From the NCBI RefSeq assembly GCF_000282635.1, contig NZ_AKIW01000015.1, positions 1 through 64,000 on the forward strand: a stretch of DNA of 64,000 bases, in the 5' to 3' direction. This DNA is from Variovorax sp. CF313 (GTDB lineage Bacteria > Pseudomonadota > Gammaproteobacteria > Burkholderiales > Burkholderiaceae_C). Below, piece by piece: positions 46,532 to 55,923 of this stretch; position 1 is the stretch's first letter, and every line of letters begins with the position of its first letter. The notes below the pieces were generated by a model. That model was not told the DNA's origin. It saw only the letters and a program-made list of their open reading frames with translations, and searched no databases. Position numbers and translations under genes: made by a program.

Positions 46532-47452
46532 ATGCTTCAGCGACTGTTCGCCGCCCTCGCCTTCACCCTTGTCGTGGCATTCGGCATGCCCTCGTTGGCA
46601 CAGGCGAAGGCCGATTCGCCCACTCCGGCCGAGCCCACCATCCAGCAGATCTACGAGGCCGCGAACGGCGGCAGGATGGCCGAGGCCGACACCATGATCG
46701 CAAAGGTACTGAAGGACCACCCCAAAAGCGCCAAGGCCCATTTCGTCCAGGCCGAACTGCTCGCAGCGCAAGGCAAGTTCGACGGCGCGCGAAGCGCGCT
46801 GGCCCAGGCGAAGGCGCTCGCGCCCGACCTGTCTTTCGCCAAGCCCGAGGCCGTCGAGCGGCTCACGAGCAAGCTCGACAAGCCCGCCGCCGCACCGGCC
46901 CGGACCGAACCCGCGCGCATGAGCACACCAGCCCCGGCCCCGCCGCAGACCGAAGCCAAGAGCGGCTCGACGCCATGGCTGCCGATCGCGCTCGTGGGCT
47001 TGCTGGTCGCGGGTTACCTCGCCTTCCGTCGCCGGGTGGCGCCGCCTGTGGCCCAAGCTCCGTCGTACGGCCCTGCAGCGGGCGCACCAGGCGCTGGATA
47101 CGGAAGCTACGCGCCGGGCGGCAACTGGACGCCCGCGGCCCCACCCACAGCCGCTCCCGGCATGGGCCTGGGCTCGGCGCTGGCCACCGGTGCGGCGGTG
47201 GGCGTAGGCGCGGTGGTGGCCCAGGAGGCCGTGCGCCACTGGATGAACAACCGGTCGGACAACACCGACCGGAACGACACTTCTCACATCGCAGACAGCG
47301 GCAACGCAGAGATGGGCCGCAGCCTCTGGCCTTCTTCCTCGCCCTCCGCCGACCAGGCGCCCGAACGCATCGTCGACAACGACTTCGGCATCACCGATAC
47401 CGGTTCGTGGGATGACGGGGGCAGCAGCGACGGCGACAACAGCGACTGGTGA
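46532..47452 (+). CDS. TPR membrane protein with acidic Ser/Gly/Trp tail
   Basis: 306 residues. Signal peptide or anchor (about 1-26), a TPR-like helical region (about 35-110: QQIYEAANGGRMAEADTMI, AKAHFVQAELLAAQGKFDGA), a Pro/Ala linker, one membrane helix (about 150-165, WLPIALVGLLVAGYLAF), a Gly/Pro/Tyr-rich stretch, and a C-terminal tail of acidic and Ser residues ending in Trp (DDGGSSDGDNSDW). This build recurs in proteobacterial envelope proteins of unknown role. It is divergent from tig, and no function can be assigned. Confidence 0.7.
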   Translation: MLQRLFAALAFTLVVAFGMPSLAQAKADSPTPAEPTIQQIYEAANGGRMAEADTMIAKVLKDHPKSAKAHFVQAELLAAQGKFDGARSALAQAKALAPDLSFAKPEAVERLTSKLDKPAAAPARTEPARMSTPAPAPPQTEAKSGSTPWLPIALVGLLVAGYLAFRRRVAPPVAQAPSYGPAAGAPGAGYGSYAPGGNWTPAAPPTAAPGMGLGSALATGAAVGVGAVVAQEAVRHWMNNRSDNTDRNDTSHIADSGNAEMGRSLWPSSSPSADQAPERIVDNDFGITDTGSWDDGGSSDGDNSDW

Positions 47453-47464
47453 AGACGCGCAAAA

Positions 47465-47502
47465 AAGAAAAAGCCCCCGTCTCTCTCGAAACGGGGGCTT
47501 CG
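47465..47502 (-). terminator. terminator after tRNA-Leu (TAG)
   Basis: Stem AAGCCCCCGT/ACGGGGGCTT (47471-47500). On the minus strand it is followed by TTTCTTTTTT, a strong terminator for the tRNA. On the plus strand it can also end the TPR gene transcript, but lacks a T-run. Confidence 0.85.
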
Positions 47503-47535
47503 TCAATGCCCGATGGAACGGGCTACTCGGCAGGC

Positions 47536-47622
47536 TGGTGCGCGGGGCCGGACTCGAACCGGCACGTTCTTGCGAACGTCAGGACCTAAACCTGGTGCGT
47601 CTACCAATTTCGCCACCCGCGC
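47536..47622 (-). tRNA. tRNA-Leu (anticodon TAG)
   Basis: 87-nt minus-strand cloverleaf with acceptor GCGCGGG/CCCGCGC, long variable arm, anticodon loop TTTAGGT reading TAG, T-loop GGTTCGAGTCC and encoded CCA. Confidence 0.95.
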
Positions 47623-47723
47623 AATGCCAATCTTTCAGGTGAATGCAAAAGCGGACGGCCTCTTCGCGCCGTGGAACCTCACGGGCCAAAGACCATCCGC
47701 TTGAAATCGGTCAGCTTTCGATT

Positions 47724-50700
47724 TTAGACGCTAATCGGCGCCTCTTTCGGCTCCCGCTTCACACGAAATGCCGCGGCATACATCGCGGGCAAGGCCAGCA
47801 GCGTCAGCACCGTCGCGACGATCAGGCCGCCCATGATGGCCACGGCCATCGGCCCCCAGAACACGCTGCGCGACAGCGGAATCATGGCCAGCACGGCCGC
47901 CGCGGCCGTCAGCACGATCGGCCGCAGCCGCCGCACCGCCGACTCCACGATCGCGTCCCACGCCGGCACGCCCGCCGCGCGGTCAAGCTCGATCTGGTCG
48001 ATCAGGATCACCGCGTTGCGCTGGATCATGCCCATCAGCGCGATCACGCCCAGCAGCGCCACGAAGCCGAAGGGCCGGTTCAGTACCAGCAGCGCGCCGG
48101 CCACGCCGGCGATGCCCATCGGGCCGGTGACGAACACCAGCAGCGAGCGGCTGAAGCTGTGCAGCTGCAGCATCAGCAGCGTGAACACCAGGAACAGCAT
48201 GATCGGCACGCCCGCCACGATCGAGGCCGAGCCCTTGCTGCTTTCTTCCACCGCGCCCGCCACCTCGATGCGGTAGCCGCCCTGCCCGGCCTCTACCCAG
48301 CCGGCCTCGAGTTGGCGCAGTTTCGGCAACAGTTGCGCCGTCACGGTCGCGCCCTGCAGCCCCTCGATCACGTCGCCCTGCACGGTGATGGCGTAGTCGC
48401 GGTTCTCGCGCCACATCACGCCCGGCTCCCAGGTGAACACCGGCTTGGCGATCTGCGTGAGCGGGATCGAGCGGCCCGAGGTGGTCGGGATGTAGGCGTT
48501 GCCGATATCCGAGATGGCCTGGCGCTCGTCGGGCGCCTGGCGCAGCACGATGTCGATCAGCAGGTCGTTCTCGCGGTACTGGCCCACTGTCGTGCCGCTG
48601 AACATGGTCTTCGAGGCCTGCGCAATGGCCTGGCTCGTCACGCCGAGCGCGCGCGCCTTGGCCTGGTCGACTTCGAGGCGGATCACCTTGACCGATTCGT
48701 TCCAGTTGTCGTTCACGCCGCGCATGTTGGCGTTCTCGCGCAACACGGCCTTCACCTCGTCGGCGTGGCCGCGCAGCTGCACCGGGTCGGTGCCGATCAC
48801 GCGGAACTGCACCGGGTACGGCACCGGAGGCCCGTTGGGCAGCAGCTTGACGCGCCCGCGCACCTCCGGAAATTCCTGCGCCAGCACCTGCGGCAGCTTC
48901 AGGCGCAGCGTCTCGCGCACCTTCAGGTCCTTGGCGAGCACGATCAGCTGCGACACGTTGGTCTGCGGAAACACCTGGTCCAACGGCAGATAGAAACGCG
49001 GCACGCCCGAGCCGATCCAGGTGCTGACCGTCTTCACGCCAGCTTCCTGCATGAAACGCTTCTCGACGCGCTTGGCCACCTCTTCGTTGGCCGCGAACGA
49101 GGTGCCCTCGGGGAACCAGATGTCGACCAGGATCTCGGGCCGGCTCGAATCCGGAAAGAACTGCTGCTGCACCTTGCCCATGCCGAAGATGCCGAGCGCG
49201 AAGATCAACACCGTGGCGCCGATGGTCATCCAGCGGTGCTGCACACACCAGTTCACCGCGCGGCGAAAGGCGTTGTAGAAGGCCGTGTCGAACAGCTCGT
49301 GCGGCGGCGCCTCGGGGTCGTGCGGTTTCACCTTCAGCAAGAGCGTGCCGAGGTAGGGCACGAAGTACACAGAGACGATCCACGACAGCACCAGCGCGAT
49401 CACCGTCACTGCGAAGATCGCGAAGGTGTACTCGCCCGTCACCGACTTGGCGATGCCGATCGGAAGGAAGCCCGCGGCCGTGATGAGCGTGCCCGTGAGC
49501 ATCGGCTTGGCCGTCACGTCGTAGGCGAAGGTGGCGGCGCGGACCTTGTCGTAGCCCTCTTCCATCTTGCGCACCATCATCTCGACCGCAATGATCGCGT
49601 CGTCCACCAGCAGGCCGAGCGCGATGATCAGCGAGCCCAGCGATATCTTGTGCAGCCCGATGCCGAAGTAGTTCATCGCCAGGAAGGTCACGGCCAGCAC
49701 CAGCGGAATGGTGATCGCCACCACCAGCCCGGGTCGCATGTCGATGTACCAGCCGAAGCGCCCGCCCTTGTGCAGGCCGAGCGAAATGATGCTCACGGCC
49801 AGCACGATGGCCACGGCCTCGATCAGCACGCCGACGAACTCGTTGACCGAGCTGGCCACCGACACCGGCTGGTCCTGCACCTGCGCCAGCTTCACGCCGG
49901 CCGGCAGGCGCTGGTCGATGGTGGCGGTGGTGGCCTTCAGCGCCTTGCCCAGCGCGATGATGTCGCCGCCCTTGGCCATCGACACGCCAAGTGCGATCAC
50001 TTCCTTGCCCTGGTGGTGCACCTTGACCGCCGGCGGATCGATGTAGCCGCGATGGATGTCGGCGATGTCGCCGAGCTTGATCTGGCTGCCCGAGCTGCCG
50101 CGGATAGGCATCTCGCGCAGCTGGTCGACGCTGGTGAACTGGCCGGCCACGCGCACCTGCACCACGTCGAGCGGCGACTGGATCGAGCCCGCGCTCTCGA
50201 TCGCGTTCTGCGAGCCGAGCTGCGCCAGCACTGCGTTGAAATCGAGCCCCAGCTGCGCCAGGCGCTTCTGCGAGATCTCGATGTAGACCTTCTCGTCCTG
50301 CACGCCGAACTGGTCGACCTTGGCCACGTCCTTCACGCGCAGAAGCTGCTGGCGCACGTCATCGGCCAACGTCTTGAGCTCGGCGTAGCTGAAGCCTTCG
50401 CTCTCCAGCGCGTAGATCACGCCATAGACATCGCCGAAGTCGTCATTGAAGAACGGCCCCTGCACGCCGGCGGGCAAGGTGGCGCGCATGTCGCCGATCT
50501 TCTTGCGCACCGTGTACCAGACGTTGGCCACTTCGGTGGACTTCGACGAGTCCTTGATGTTGAAGATGATCTGCGACTCGCCGGGCTTCGAGTAGCTGCG
50601 GATCTTGTCGGCGTACGGCGCTTCCTGCAGCGTGCGTTCGAGCTTGTCGGTGACCTGCTCGGCCACCTGCTGCGCGGTGGCGCCGGGCCAGTAGGTGCGC

Positions 50701-50885
50701 ACCACCATCGCACGGAAGGTGAACGGCGGGTCCTCGTCCTGGCCGAGCTGAAAGTACGCGAAGGCACCCAGCACCATCAGCACCACCATCAGGTAGCGCG
50801 TGAGGGGCGCGTGGTCCAGCGCCCACTTGGAGAGATTGAAGCCGGCGGGCTTCTCAGCGGGGGGAGTTGCTGCGCCGCCGCTCAT
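47724..50885 (-). CDS. RND-family efflux transporter, inner-membrane pump
   Basis: Proton-driven export pump subunit of 1053 residues with twelve membrane helices and two large periplasmic loops. The paired aspartates of the proton relay in TM4 are visible in ALGLLVDDAIIAVEMMVRK, and TM11-12 end with GGLIVATVLTLLALPAMY. The N-terminus (residues 1-26) is soluble and Ala/Pro-rich. The ATG overlaps the stop codon of the adaptor gene (ATGA). No outer-membrane channel gene is nearby, so a TolC-like partner encoded elsewhere is needed. Substrate range is unknown. Confidence 0.93.
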   Translation of the reverse strand: MSGGAATPPAEKPAGFNLSKWALDHAPLTRYLMVVLMVLGAFAYFQLGQDEDPPFTFRAMVVRTYWPGATAQQVAEQVTDKLERTLQEAPYADKIRSYSKPGESQIIFNIKDSSKSTEVANVWYTVRKKIGDMRATLPAGVQGPFFNDDFGDVYGVIYALESEGFSYAELKTLADDVRQQLLRVKDVAKVDQFGVQDEKVYIEISQKRLAQLGLDFNAVLAQLGSQNAIESAGSIQSPLDVVQVRVAGQFTSVDQLREMPIRGSSGSQIKLGDIADIHRGYIDPPAVKVHHQGKEVIALGVSMAKGGDIIALGKALKATTATIDQRLPAGVKLAQVQDQPVSVASSVNEFVGVLIEAVAIVLAVSIISLGLHKGGRFGWYIDMRPGLVVAITIPLVLAVTFLAMNYFGIGLHKISLGSLIIALGLLVDDAIIAVEMMVRKMEEGYDKVRAATFAYDVTAKPMLTGTLITAAGFLPIGIAKSVTGEYTFAIFAVTVIALVLSWIVSVYFVPYLGTLLLKVKPHDPEAPPHELFDTAFYNAFRRAVNWCVQHRWMTIGATVLIFALGIFGMGKVQQQFFPDSSRPEILVDIWFPEGTSFAANEEVAKRVEKRFMQEAGVKTVSTWIGSGVPRFYLPLDQVFPQTNVSQLIVLAKDLKVRETLRLKLPQVLAQEFPEVRGRVKLLPNGPPVPYPVQFRVIGTDPVQLRGHADEVKAVLRENANMRGVNDNWNESVKVIRLEVDQAKARALGVTSQAIAQASKTMFSGTTVGQYRENDLLIDIVLRQAPDERQAISDIGNAYIPTTSGRSIPLTQIAKPVFTWEPGVMWRENRDYAITVQGDVIEGLQGATVTAQLLPKLRQLEAGWVEAGQGGYRIEVAGAVEESSKGSASIVAGVPIMLFLVFTLLMLQLHSFSRSLLVFVTGPMGIAGVAGALLVLNRPFGFVALLGVIALMGMIQRNAVILIDQIELDRAAGVPAWDAIVESAVRRLRPIVLTAAAAVLAMIPLSRSVFWGPMAVAIMGGLIVATVLTLLALPAMYAAAFRVKREPKEAPISV

Positions 50886-52081
50886 TTGGCGGCACCCGCT
50901 GCGATCTCCTTGTTCGTCGCAGCGACAGCCGCCACGGGCTGTGCCGAGTCCTTCGCACCGGCATTGGCGGCGGCCGCGGCCGCCTCCTTGGACTGGTAGA
51001 TGGTGACCTTCTGCCCCGGCGACAGCACGTGCACGCCCGCAGCCACGACCATCATGCCGGGGGCGATGCCACTGGCGATCACCGCCTCGTTGCCGTCAGC
51101 CGTGGCGACCTGCACAGTCTGCGAACGCACCGTCATGGTCGGCTTGTCGAGCACCCACACGGCAGAGCCCTTGCCCTCCTGGCGCAGTGCGCTGGTCGGC
51201 AGCTTCATCACCGCGGTGGTGCCATGCGCGAGCGCCTGCGGACGCGCATAGACCGTGGCGCCGAGCGGCGGCGAGGCGGCCGCATCGATGGCGACCTTGA
51301 CCGAGTAGGTGCGCGTGACCGCGTCGGCGCTGGCCGCTACTTCGCGCACCTCGCCCTGCAGCTCGCTGCCGCCGGACCAGCCGCGCACCGTGACGGGTGA
51401 CCCCGCCTTGATCAGCGTGGCGCGGTCTTCGGGCACCGCGAACACCACGTCGCGCGCGCCGTCCTGTGCGATGCGCACGACCGGCGTGCCGGCCTGCACC
51501 ACCTGGCCCGGCTCGGCCTCGATGGCCGTGATGATGCCGGCCACGTCCGCCACCAGCGTCGTGTAGTTGGCCTGGTTGCCCTGCGAGGCGAGCTGCGCCT
51601 GAGCCTGTTCGAGCTGGGCCTGCGCGGCCTTCCAGGTGGTTTCGCGGCGCTCGAGCTCGGCGCCGCTGATGAAGTTCTGCTGGCGCAATTCGGTGTAGCG
51701 CTTCAGGTCGGCGGCAGCCAGGTCGCGGTTGGTCAGCGCGGCGGCCTGCTGGGCTCGAGCGGCCTCAGCGGCGAGCTTGTAGTCCTGCGGGTCGAGCTGG
51801 GCCAGCACCTGGCCGGCCTGCACATGCTGGCCGAGTTCAGCCTGGCGCCTGGTGATCTTGCCCGCCACGCGGAAGCCCAGGCGCGATTCGACGCGCGCCC
51901 GAACCTCGGCCGAGAACTCGGGCTGGGCATCGAATTCGCTCGTGCCCACGGTCACGAACTTGACCGCGCGCACGGGATCCTCGGCGGCGGGTTTCGGCGA
52001 GCAGCCGGCCAGAAAAATGGCGGGAAGCAGCAGCCATGCGGCACTGCGGACACGGGACGAGAGGACGGCGGAGGCGGTCAT
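50882..52081 (-). CDS. RND efflux periplasmic adaptor (membrane-fusion protein)
   Basis: 399 residues. Lipoprotein signal with lipobox LAGCS (Cys at about 26), then the barrel-sandwich/lipoyl half-motif GFRVAGKI and QLDPQDYKLA, a helical hairpin (about 100-165), the second lipoyl half (ADVAGIITAIEAEPGQVV) and a beta-barrel. An Ala/Lys-rich tail ends the protein. It links the pump to an outer-membrane channel. Regulated from the two-operator promoter just upstream. Confidence 0.93.
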   Translation of the reverse strand: MTASAVLSSRVRSAAWLLLPAIFLAGCSPKPAAEDPVRAVKFVTVGTSEFDAQPEFSAEVRARVESRLGFRVAGKITRRQAELGQHVQAGQVLAQLDPQDYKLAAEAARAQQAAALTNRDLAAADLKRYTELRQQNFISGAELERRETTWKAAQAQLEQAQAQLASQGNQANYTTLVADVAGIITAIEAEPGQVVQAGTPVVRIAQDGARDVVFAVPEDRATLIKAGSPVTVRGWSGGSELQGEVREVAASADAVTRTYSVKVAIDAAASPPLGATVYARPQALAHGTTAVMKLPTSALRQEGKGSAVWVLDKPTMTVRSQTVQVATADGNEAVIASGIAPGMMVVAAGVHVLSPGQKVTIYQSKEAAAAAANAGAKDSAQPVAAVAATNKEIAAGAAK

Positions 52082-52113
52082 GAGACACCCTGGAAAGGAC
52101 GAACCGGATCATT

Positions 52114-52131
52114 AATGACCCACTGGTTAGT
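52114..52131. promoter_or_regulatory. operator 1 of the RND pump promoter
   Basis: Imperfect palindrome AATGACCCACTGGTTAGT, extended to ATTA...TAAT on the outside (52111-52134). It sits just downstream of the -10 box. It matches operator 2 at 14 of 18 positions. Confidence 0.65.
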
Positions 52132-52160
52132 AATCTAGGGTAAACGTGAAGCACTGTCAA
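52132..52160 (-). promoter_or_regulatory. sigma-70 promoter of the RND efflux operon
   Basis: On the minus strand a perfect -35 TTGACA (complement of 52155-52160) and -10 TAGATT (complement of 52132-52137) are 17 bp apart. Operators flank both elements, so a bound repressor would block RNA polymerase. Confidence 0.7.
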
Positions 52161-52176
52161 TGACCCGCCGGTCACT
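52159..52176. promoter_or_regulatory. operator 2 of the RND pump promoter
   Basis: AATGACCCGCCGGTCACT, a near-perfect palindrome with core TGACC-N4-GGTCA. It overlaps the -35 box and the last bases of kup. Start-to-start distance to operator 1 is 45 bp. The size and symmetry suit a TetR-family repressor, but no such gene lies next to the pump. Confidence 0.65.
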
Positions 52177-54097
52177 AGGTTCGTTGGCCCATCTCCACGA
52201 GGCGGTTGTCGGGCAGTTCGAAATAGTCCGAAGCGCGCCCCGCGTTGCGCTGCAGCCAGCCGAACAGGGCACGCCGGATCGGGTTCATGCCAGGCAGGGT
52301 TTCCTCGCCGATCGAGGCGCGCGAAACGAAGTAGGAGGTCTTCATCGAATCGATCGCCAGCGTCTTCTGGTAGGCCAGGATGCGGATGAATTCCGGCACG
52401 TCGGGCCGCTCCATGAAACCGTGACGCGCCGTGACCATCCAGATGCCGTCCATCAGTTGCTCTGCCTCGATGCGAATGCGCGCGTCGACGCGCGGTGTGT
52501 CGCAAGGCAGCACGCGCAGCACGATCACCTGCTCGTGCAGCACCTGGTTGTGCTTGAGGTTGTGCAGCAGCGCGTGCGGCACCGCGGTGGCGTCGGGGTT
52601 CAAGAACACCGCGGTGCCGCTCACCCGGTGCGGCATGTGCAGCGCCAGCGACTCGACGAAGGCGCGCAGCGGCAGGCTCTCGGCCGCGGCCGCCTCCAGC
52701 CCCAGGCGACGGCCCTTGGCCCAGGTGGTGAACACCACCATCACCACCGCGGCCACCGCCAAGGTGAGCCAGCCGCCCTCGGCGACCTTCAGGCTGTTGG
52801 CAACCACGAAGGTCAGGTCGATCACCGCGAAGGCTGCCACGCCGACCACCACCGCCACCTTGTTCCAGCGCCACAGCCCCCAGGCCACGATGCCGGCCAG
52901 CAGCGTGGTCGTGACCATCGTGATCGACACCGCGATACCGTACGCCGCCGACAGCGCGCTCGAGCTGCGGAAGCCCACCACCAGCAGCAGCACGCCCACC
53001 ATCAGCAGCCAGTTCACGGCTGGCACGTAGATCTGCCCGATGGCCGCGCCCGAAGTCTGGATCACCCGCATGCGCGGCAGGTAGCCCATGCGCATCGCGT
53101 GTGCCGTGAGCGAGAAGGCGCCAGAAATCACCGCCTGCGAGGCGATCACCGTGGCCATCGCGGCCAGCACCACCATCGGCAGCACGCCCCACGAGGGAAA
53201 GAGCCGGAAGAAGGGGTTGTCGATGGCGCCGGGGTTGGCCAGCACCAGCGCGCCCTGCCCGAAGTAGTTCAGCACCAGCCCCGGCAGCGCGATGAACAGC
53301 CATGCCAGCCGGATCGGCCGCGCACCGAAGTGCCCCATGTCCGCATACAGCGCCTCGCCGCCCGTGAAGGCCAGGAACACCGCGCCCAGCACCGCCAGCG
53401 ACTGCGCCCGGTGCTCGACAAGAAAGCCCACGGCCCGCCGAGGATCGAGCGCCGCCAGAACCTGCGGCTGCTGCAGCACCTGCCACAGGCCGGCCGCTGC
53501 CAGCACCAGGAACCACAGCAGCATGATCGGCCCGAACACCTTGCCGACCACGCCCGTGCCCTTCTTCTGTACCGCGAACAGCGCGATCAGGATCATGATC
53601 GTGATCGGAATCACCGCGCGCTGCAGCACCGGCGCCTGCACCTCCAGCCCTTCCACCGCCGAGAGCACCGAGATGGCCGGCGTGATCAGGCTGTCGCCGT
53701 AGAACATGGCCGCGCCCACCAGGCCCAGCATGCCGATCACGTTCCACACCCAGGGCCTGGTCTTCGGTCCGCCCACGGCGCTGCGTGCCAGGGCCTGCAA
53801 CGCCAGGATGCCGCCCTCGCCGTCGTGATCGGCGCGCAGCACGAACACCACGTACTTCAGCGTCACCACGAACATCAACCCCCAGAAGATCAGCGAGAGC
53901 AGCCCCAGCACCGAATCGGGCGAGAACGGGATGCCGTGCTCGGGGTTCATCGTTTCCTTGAAGGCATACAGCGGCGAGGTGCCGATGTCGCCGAACACGA
54001 CGCCCAGGGCCGCGATCATGAGCACCGGGCCTTTCGGGTGCGCCGCCTCGCCGTACGCGGAAACCTGGGGCCCGGAAGCCGGAGCGGATGCTTTCAT
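52175..54097 (-). CDS. kup: potassium uptake protein Kup
   Basis: Inner-membrane potassium/proton symporter. 640 residues: about twelve membrane helices and a C-terminal soluble domain of roughly 140 residues. Family motifs are LGVVFGDIGTSPLYAFKE near residue 32 and GDSLITPAISVLSAVEGLEV near 134. ATG 54097 gives the usual short cytoplasmic N-terminus. Its stop codon lies inside operator 2 of the RND promoter. Confidence 0.95.
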   Translation of the reverse strand: MKASAPASGPQVSAYGEAAHPKGPVLMIAALGVVFGDIGTSPLYAFKETMNPEHGIPFSPDSVLGLLSLIFWGLMFVVTLKYVVFVLRADHDGEGGILALQALARSAVGGPKTRPWVWNVIGMLGLVGAAMFYGDSLITPAISVLSAVEGLEVQAPVLQRAVIPITIMILIALFAVQKKGTGVVGKVFGPIMLLWFLVLAAAGLWQVLQQPQVLAALDPRRAVGFLVEHRAQSLAVLGAVFLAFTGGEALYADMGHFGARPIRLAWLFIALPGLVLNYFGQGALVLANPGAIDNPFFRLFPSWGVLPMVVLAAMATVIASQAVISGAFSLTAHAMRMGYLPRMRVIQTSGAAIGQIYVPAVNWLLMVGVLLLVVGFRSSSALSAAYGIAVSITMVTTTLLAGIVAWGLWRWNKVAVVVGVAAFAVIDLTFVVANSLKVAEGGWLTLAVAAVVMVVFTTWAKGRRLGLEAAAAESLPLRAFVESLALHMPHRVSGTAVFLNPDATAVPHALLHNLKHNQVLHEQVIVLRVLPCDTPRVDARIRIEAEQLMDGIWMVTARHGFMERPDVPEFIRILAYQKTLAIDSMKTSYFVSRASIGEETLPGMNPIRRALFGWLQRNAGRASDYFELPDNRLVEMGQRT

Positions 54098-54170
54098 GAA
54101 GCGGGGAATTCAAAGTGGCGACGCTGCGAGCATAGTGCCGGAGCGTGGCGTCGTCGCTGACAATCGTGGC

Positions 54171-55085
54171 GTGTCCGCCACTCCCCACCTTGCCGCGCCG
54201 TCCGCGCACTACGAGAACTTTCCGGTCGCCTCGTGGCTGTGTCCGCCGCACCTGCGCCCGCCGATCGCCGCCATCTACCACTTCGCGCGCACCGCCGACG
54301 ACATCGCCGACGAAGGCAATGCCTCGCCCGGCGAACGCCTGGCCGATCTGAATGCCTACCGCGAGGAACTCGCCGCCGCCGCCCGGGGCGAGGTGCTGCC
54401 CGCATCACGCTGGCCACAGGTGTTCGAGCCGCTGGCCCACAGCATCGCCCGGTACGACCTGCCCGAAGACCTGCTCGCTGACCTGCTGAGCGCCTTCATG
54501 CAGGACATCGAGAAGACCCGCGACCGCGGTACGTACGCCGACCGCGCCGAGCTGCTCGACTACTGCCGCCGCTCCGCCAACCCGATCGGCCGCCTGCTGC
54601 TGCATCTCTACGGCGTGCACGACGCGCAGGCGCTCGCGCAGAGCGACGCCATCTGCAGCGCGTTGCAGCTCATCAATTTCTGGCAGGACCCGAGCGTCGA
54701 CCTGCCGCGCGACCGCTTCTACTTTCCGCTGGCCGACTGCGAGCGGCGCAGCCTGACACGCGAGAACTTCAAGGTTTTTGCACCGCTCGCGAGCGGCCCG
54801 CCTCCGCAGGAGGCCATCAACCTGATGGCCATCGTGTCGCACTGGGCGCGCGAACTCATGCACCAGGGCGCCCCCCTCGTGCACCGCCTGCCGGGCCGCG
54901 CCGGCTGGGAGCTGCGCCTCGTGGTGCAGGGCGGCCTGCGCATCCTCGACAAGATCGAGGCCCTGGGCTTCGACACCTTCTCGCAGCGCCCCACCATCGG
55001 CAAATTCGATGCGCCCGTGCTGCTCTGGAAGGCCATGCGGATGCGGAGACAATTGCGGCCCATGAAAGCAGCGCCTCCCCGATGA
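54171..55085 (+). CDS. hpnC: squalene synthase subunit HpnC
   Basis: In the bacterial three-enzyme route, HpnC converts presqualene diphosphate to hydroxysqualene. About 304 residues, squalene/phytoene synthase fold. The first Asp-rich motif is in HFARTADDIADEG near residue 45 and the second in LINFWQDPSVDLPRDR near 170. I start at GTG 54171; longer frames extend into kup on the opposite strand. The start is the least certain part. The stop codon overlaps the hpnD start (ATGA). Confidence 0.88.
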   Translation: MSATPHLAAPSAHYENFPVASWLCPPHLRPPIAAIYHFARTADDIADEGNASPGERLADLNAYREELAAAARGEVLPASRWPQVFEPLAHSIARYDLPEDLLADLLSAFMQDIEKTRDRGTYADRAELLDYCRRSANPIGRLLLHLYGVHDAQALAQSDAICSALQLINFWQDPSVDLPRDRFYFPLADCERRSLTRENFKVFAPLASGPPPQEAINLMAIVSHWARELMHQGAPLVHRLPGRAGWELRLVVQGGLRILDKIEALGFDTFSQRPTIGKFDAPVLLWKAMRMRRQLRPMKAAPPR

Positions 55086-55921
55086 ATCCCGAGCAATACG
55101 TACAAGACAAGGCCGCCGCCTCGGGCAGCAGTTTCTATTACGCCTTCCTGTTCCTTCCCAAGCCGCGCCGCGCCGCGATCACGGCCTTCTATGCGTTCTG
55201 CCGCGAGGTCGACGACGTGGTCGACGAGGTCTCCGACCCCGGCGTGGCCGCCACCAAGCTCGCCTGGTGGCGCACCGAGGTCGCCCAGTCGTTCGCAGGC
55301 ACGCCGCGCCATCCGGTGACGCAGGCACTGATGCCGCATGCCGTGGCCTACGGCATCGAGGCACGCCAGCTCAACGAAGTGATCGACGGCTGCCAGATGG
55401 ACCTGGAGCAGACCCGGTATCTCGACTTTCCCGGCCTTGCGCGCTACTGCCACCTGGTGGCCGGCGTGGTCGGCGAAGTCGCGGCGCGCATCTTTGGCCA
55501 GACCGATCCGCAGACCACCGCCTACGCCCACAAGCTCGGCCTGGCGCTGCAGCTCACCAACATCCTGCGCGACGTGGGCGAGGACGCCCTGCGCGGACGC
55601 ATCTACCTGCCGGTGAACGAGTTGCAGAAGTTCGACGTGAAGGCGCACGAGATCCTCAACCGCGTGCACTCCGATCGCTTCGTCGCGCTGATGAAGTTCC
55701 AGTCCGAGCGCGCCCACGCGGCGTACGACGAAGCGCTCGCACTGCTTCCGCTGGCCGATCGCCGCGCGCAGAAGCCCGGGCTGATGATGGCCAGCATCTA
55801 CCGCACCTTGCTGCGCGAGATCGAGCGCGACAACTTCCAGGTGCTGAACCAGCGCGTGAGCCTGACGCCGGTGCGCAAGTTCTGGCTGGCGTGGAAGGTC
55901 CAGGCTTTGGGACGCATCTGA
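55082..55921 (+). CDS. hpnD: presqualene diphosphate synthase HpnD
   Basis: Condenses two farnesyl diphosphates to presqualene diphosphate. 279 residues. Both Asp-rich motifs are present: FCREVDDVVDEV near residue 40 and NILRDVGEDALRGRIYLP near 160. ATG at 55082 overlaps hpnC. hpnE follows after 2 bp. It lies in the standard hpnCDE order. Confidence 0.93.
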   Translation: MNPEQYVQDKAAASGSSFYYAFLFLPKPRRAAITAFYAFCREVDDVVDEVSDPGVAATKLAWWRTEVAQSFAGTPRHPVTQALMPHAVAYGIEARQLNEVIDGCQMDLEQTRYLDFPGLARYCHLVAGVVGEVAARIFGQTDPQTTAYAHKLGLALQLTNILRDVGEDALRGRIYLPVNELQKFDVKAHEILNRVHSDRFVALMKFQSERAHAAYDEALALLPLADRRAQKPGLMMASIYRTLLREIERDNFQVLNQRVSLTPVRKFWLAWKVQALGRI

Positions 55922-55923
55922 GC

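Noticed and set aside
47643..50999. Very long open frame of about 1100 codons opposite the RND pump gene
   Set aside because: It is antisense to a clear RND transporter, is rich in His, Arg, Gln and Ala from GC-biased codons, and shows no family motif.
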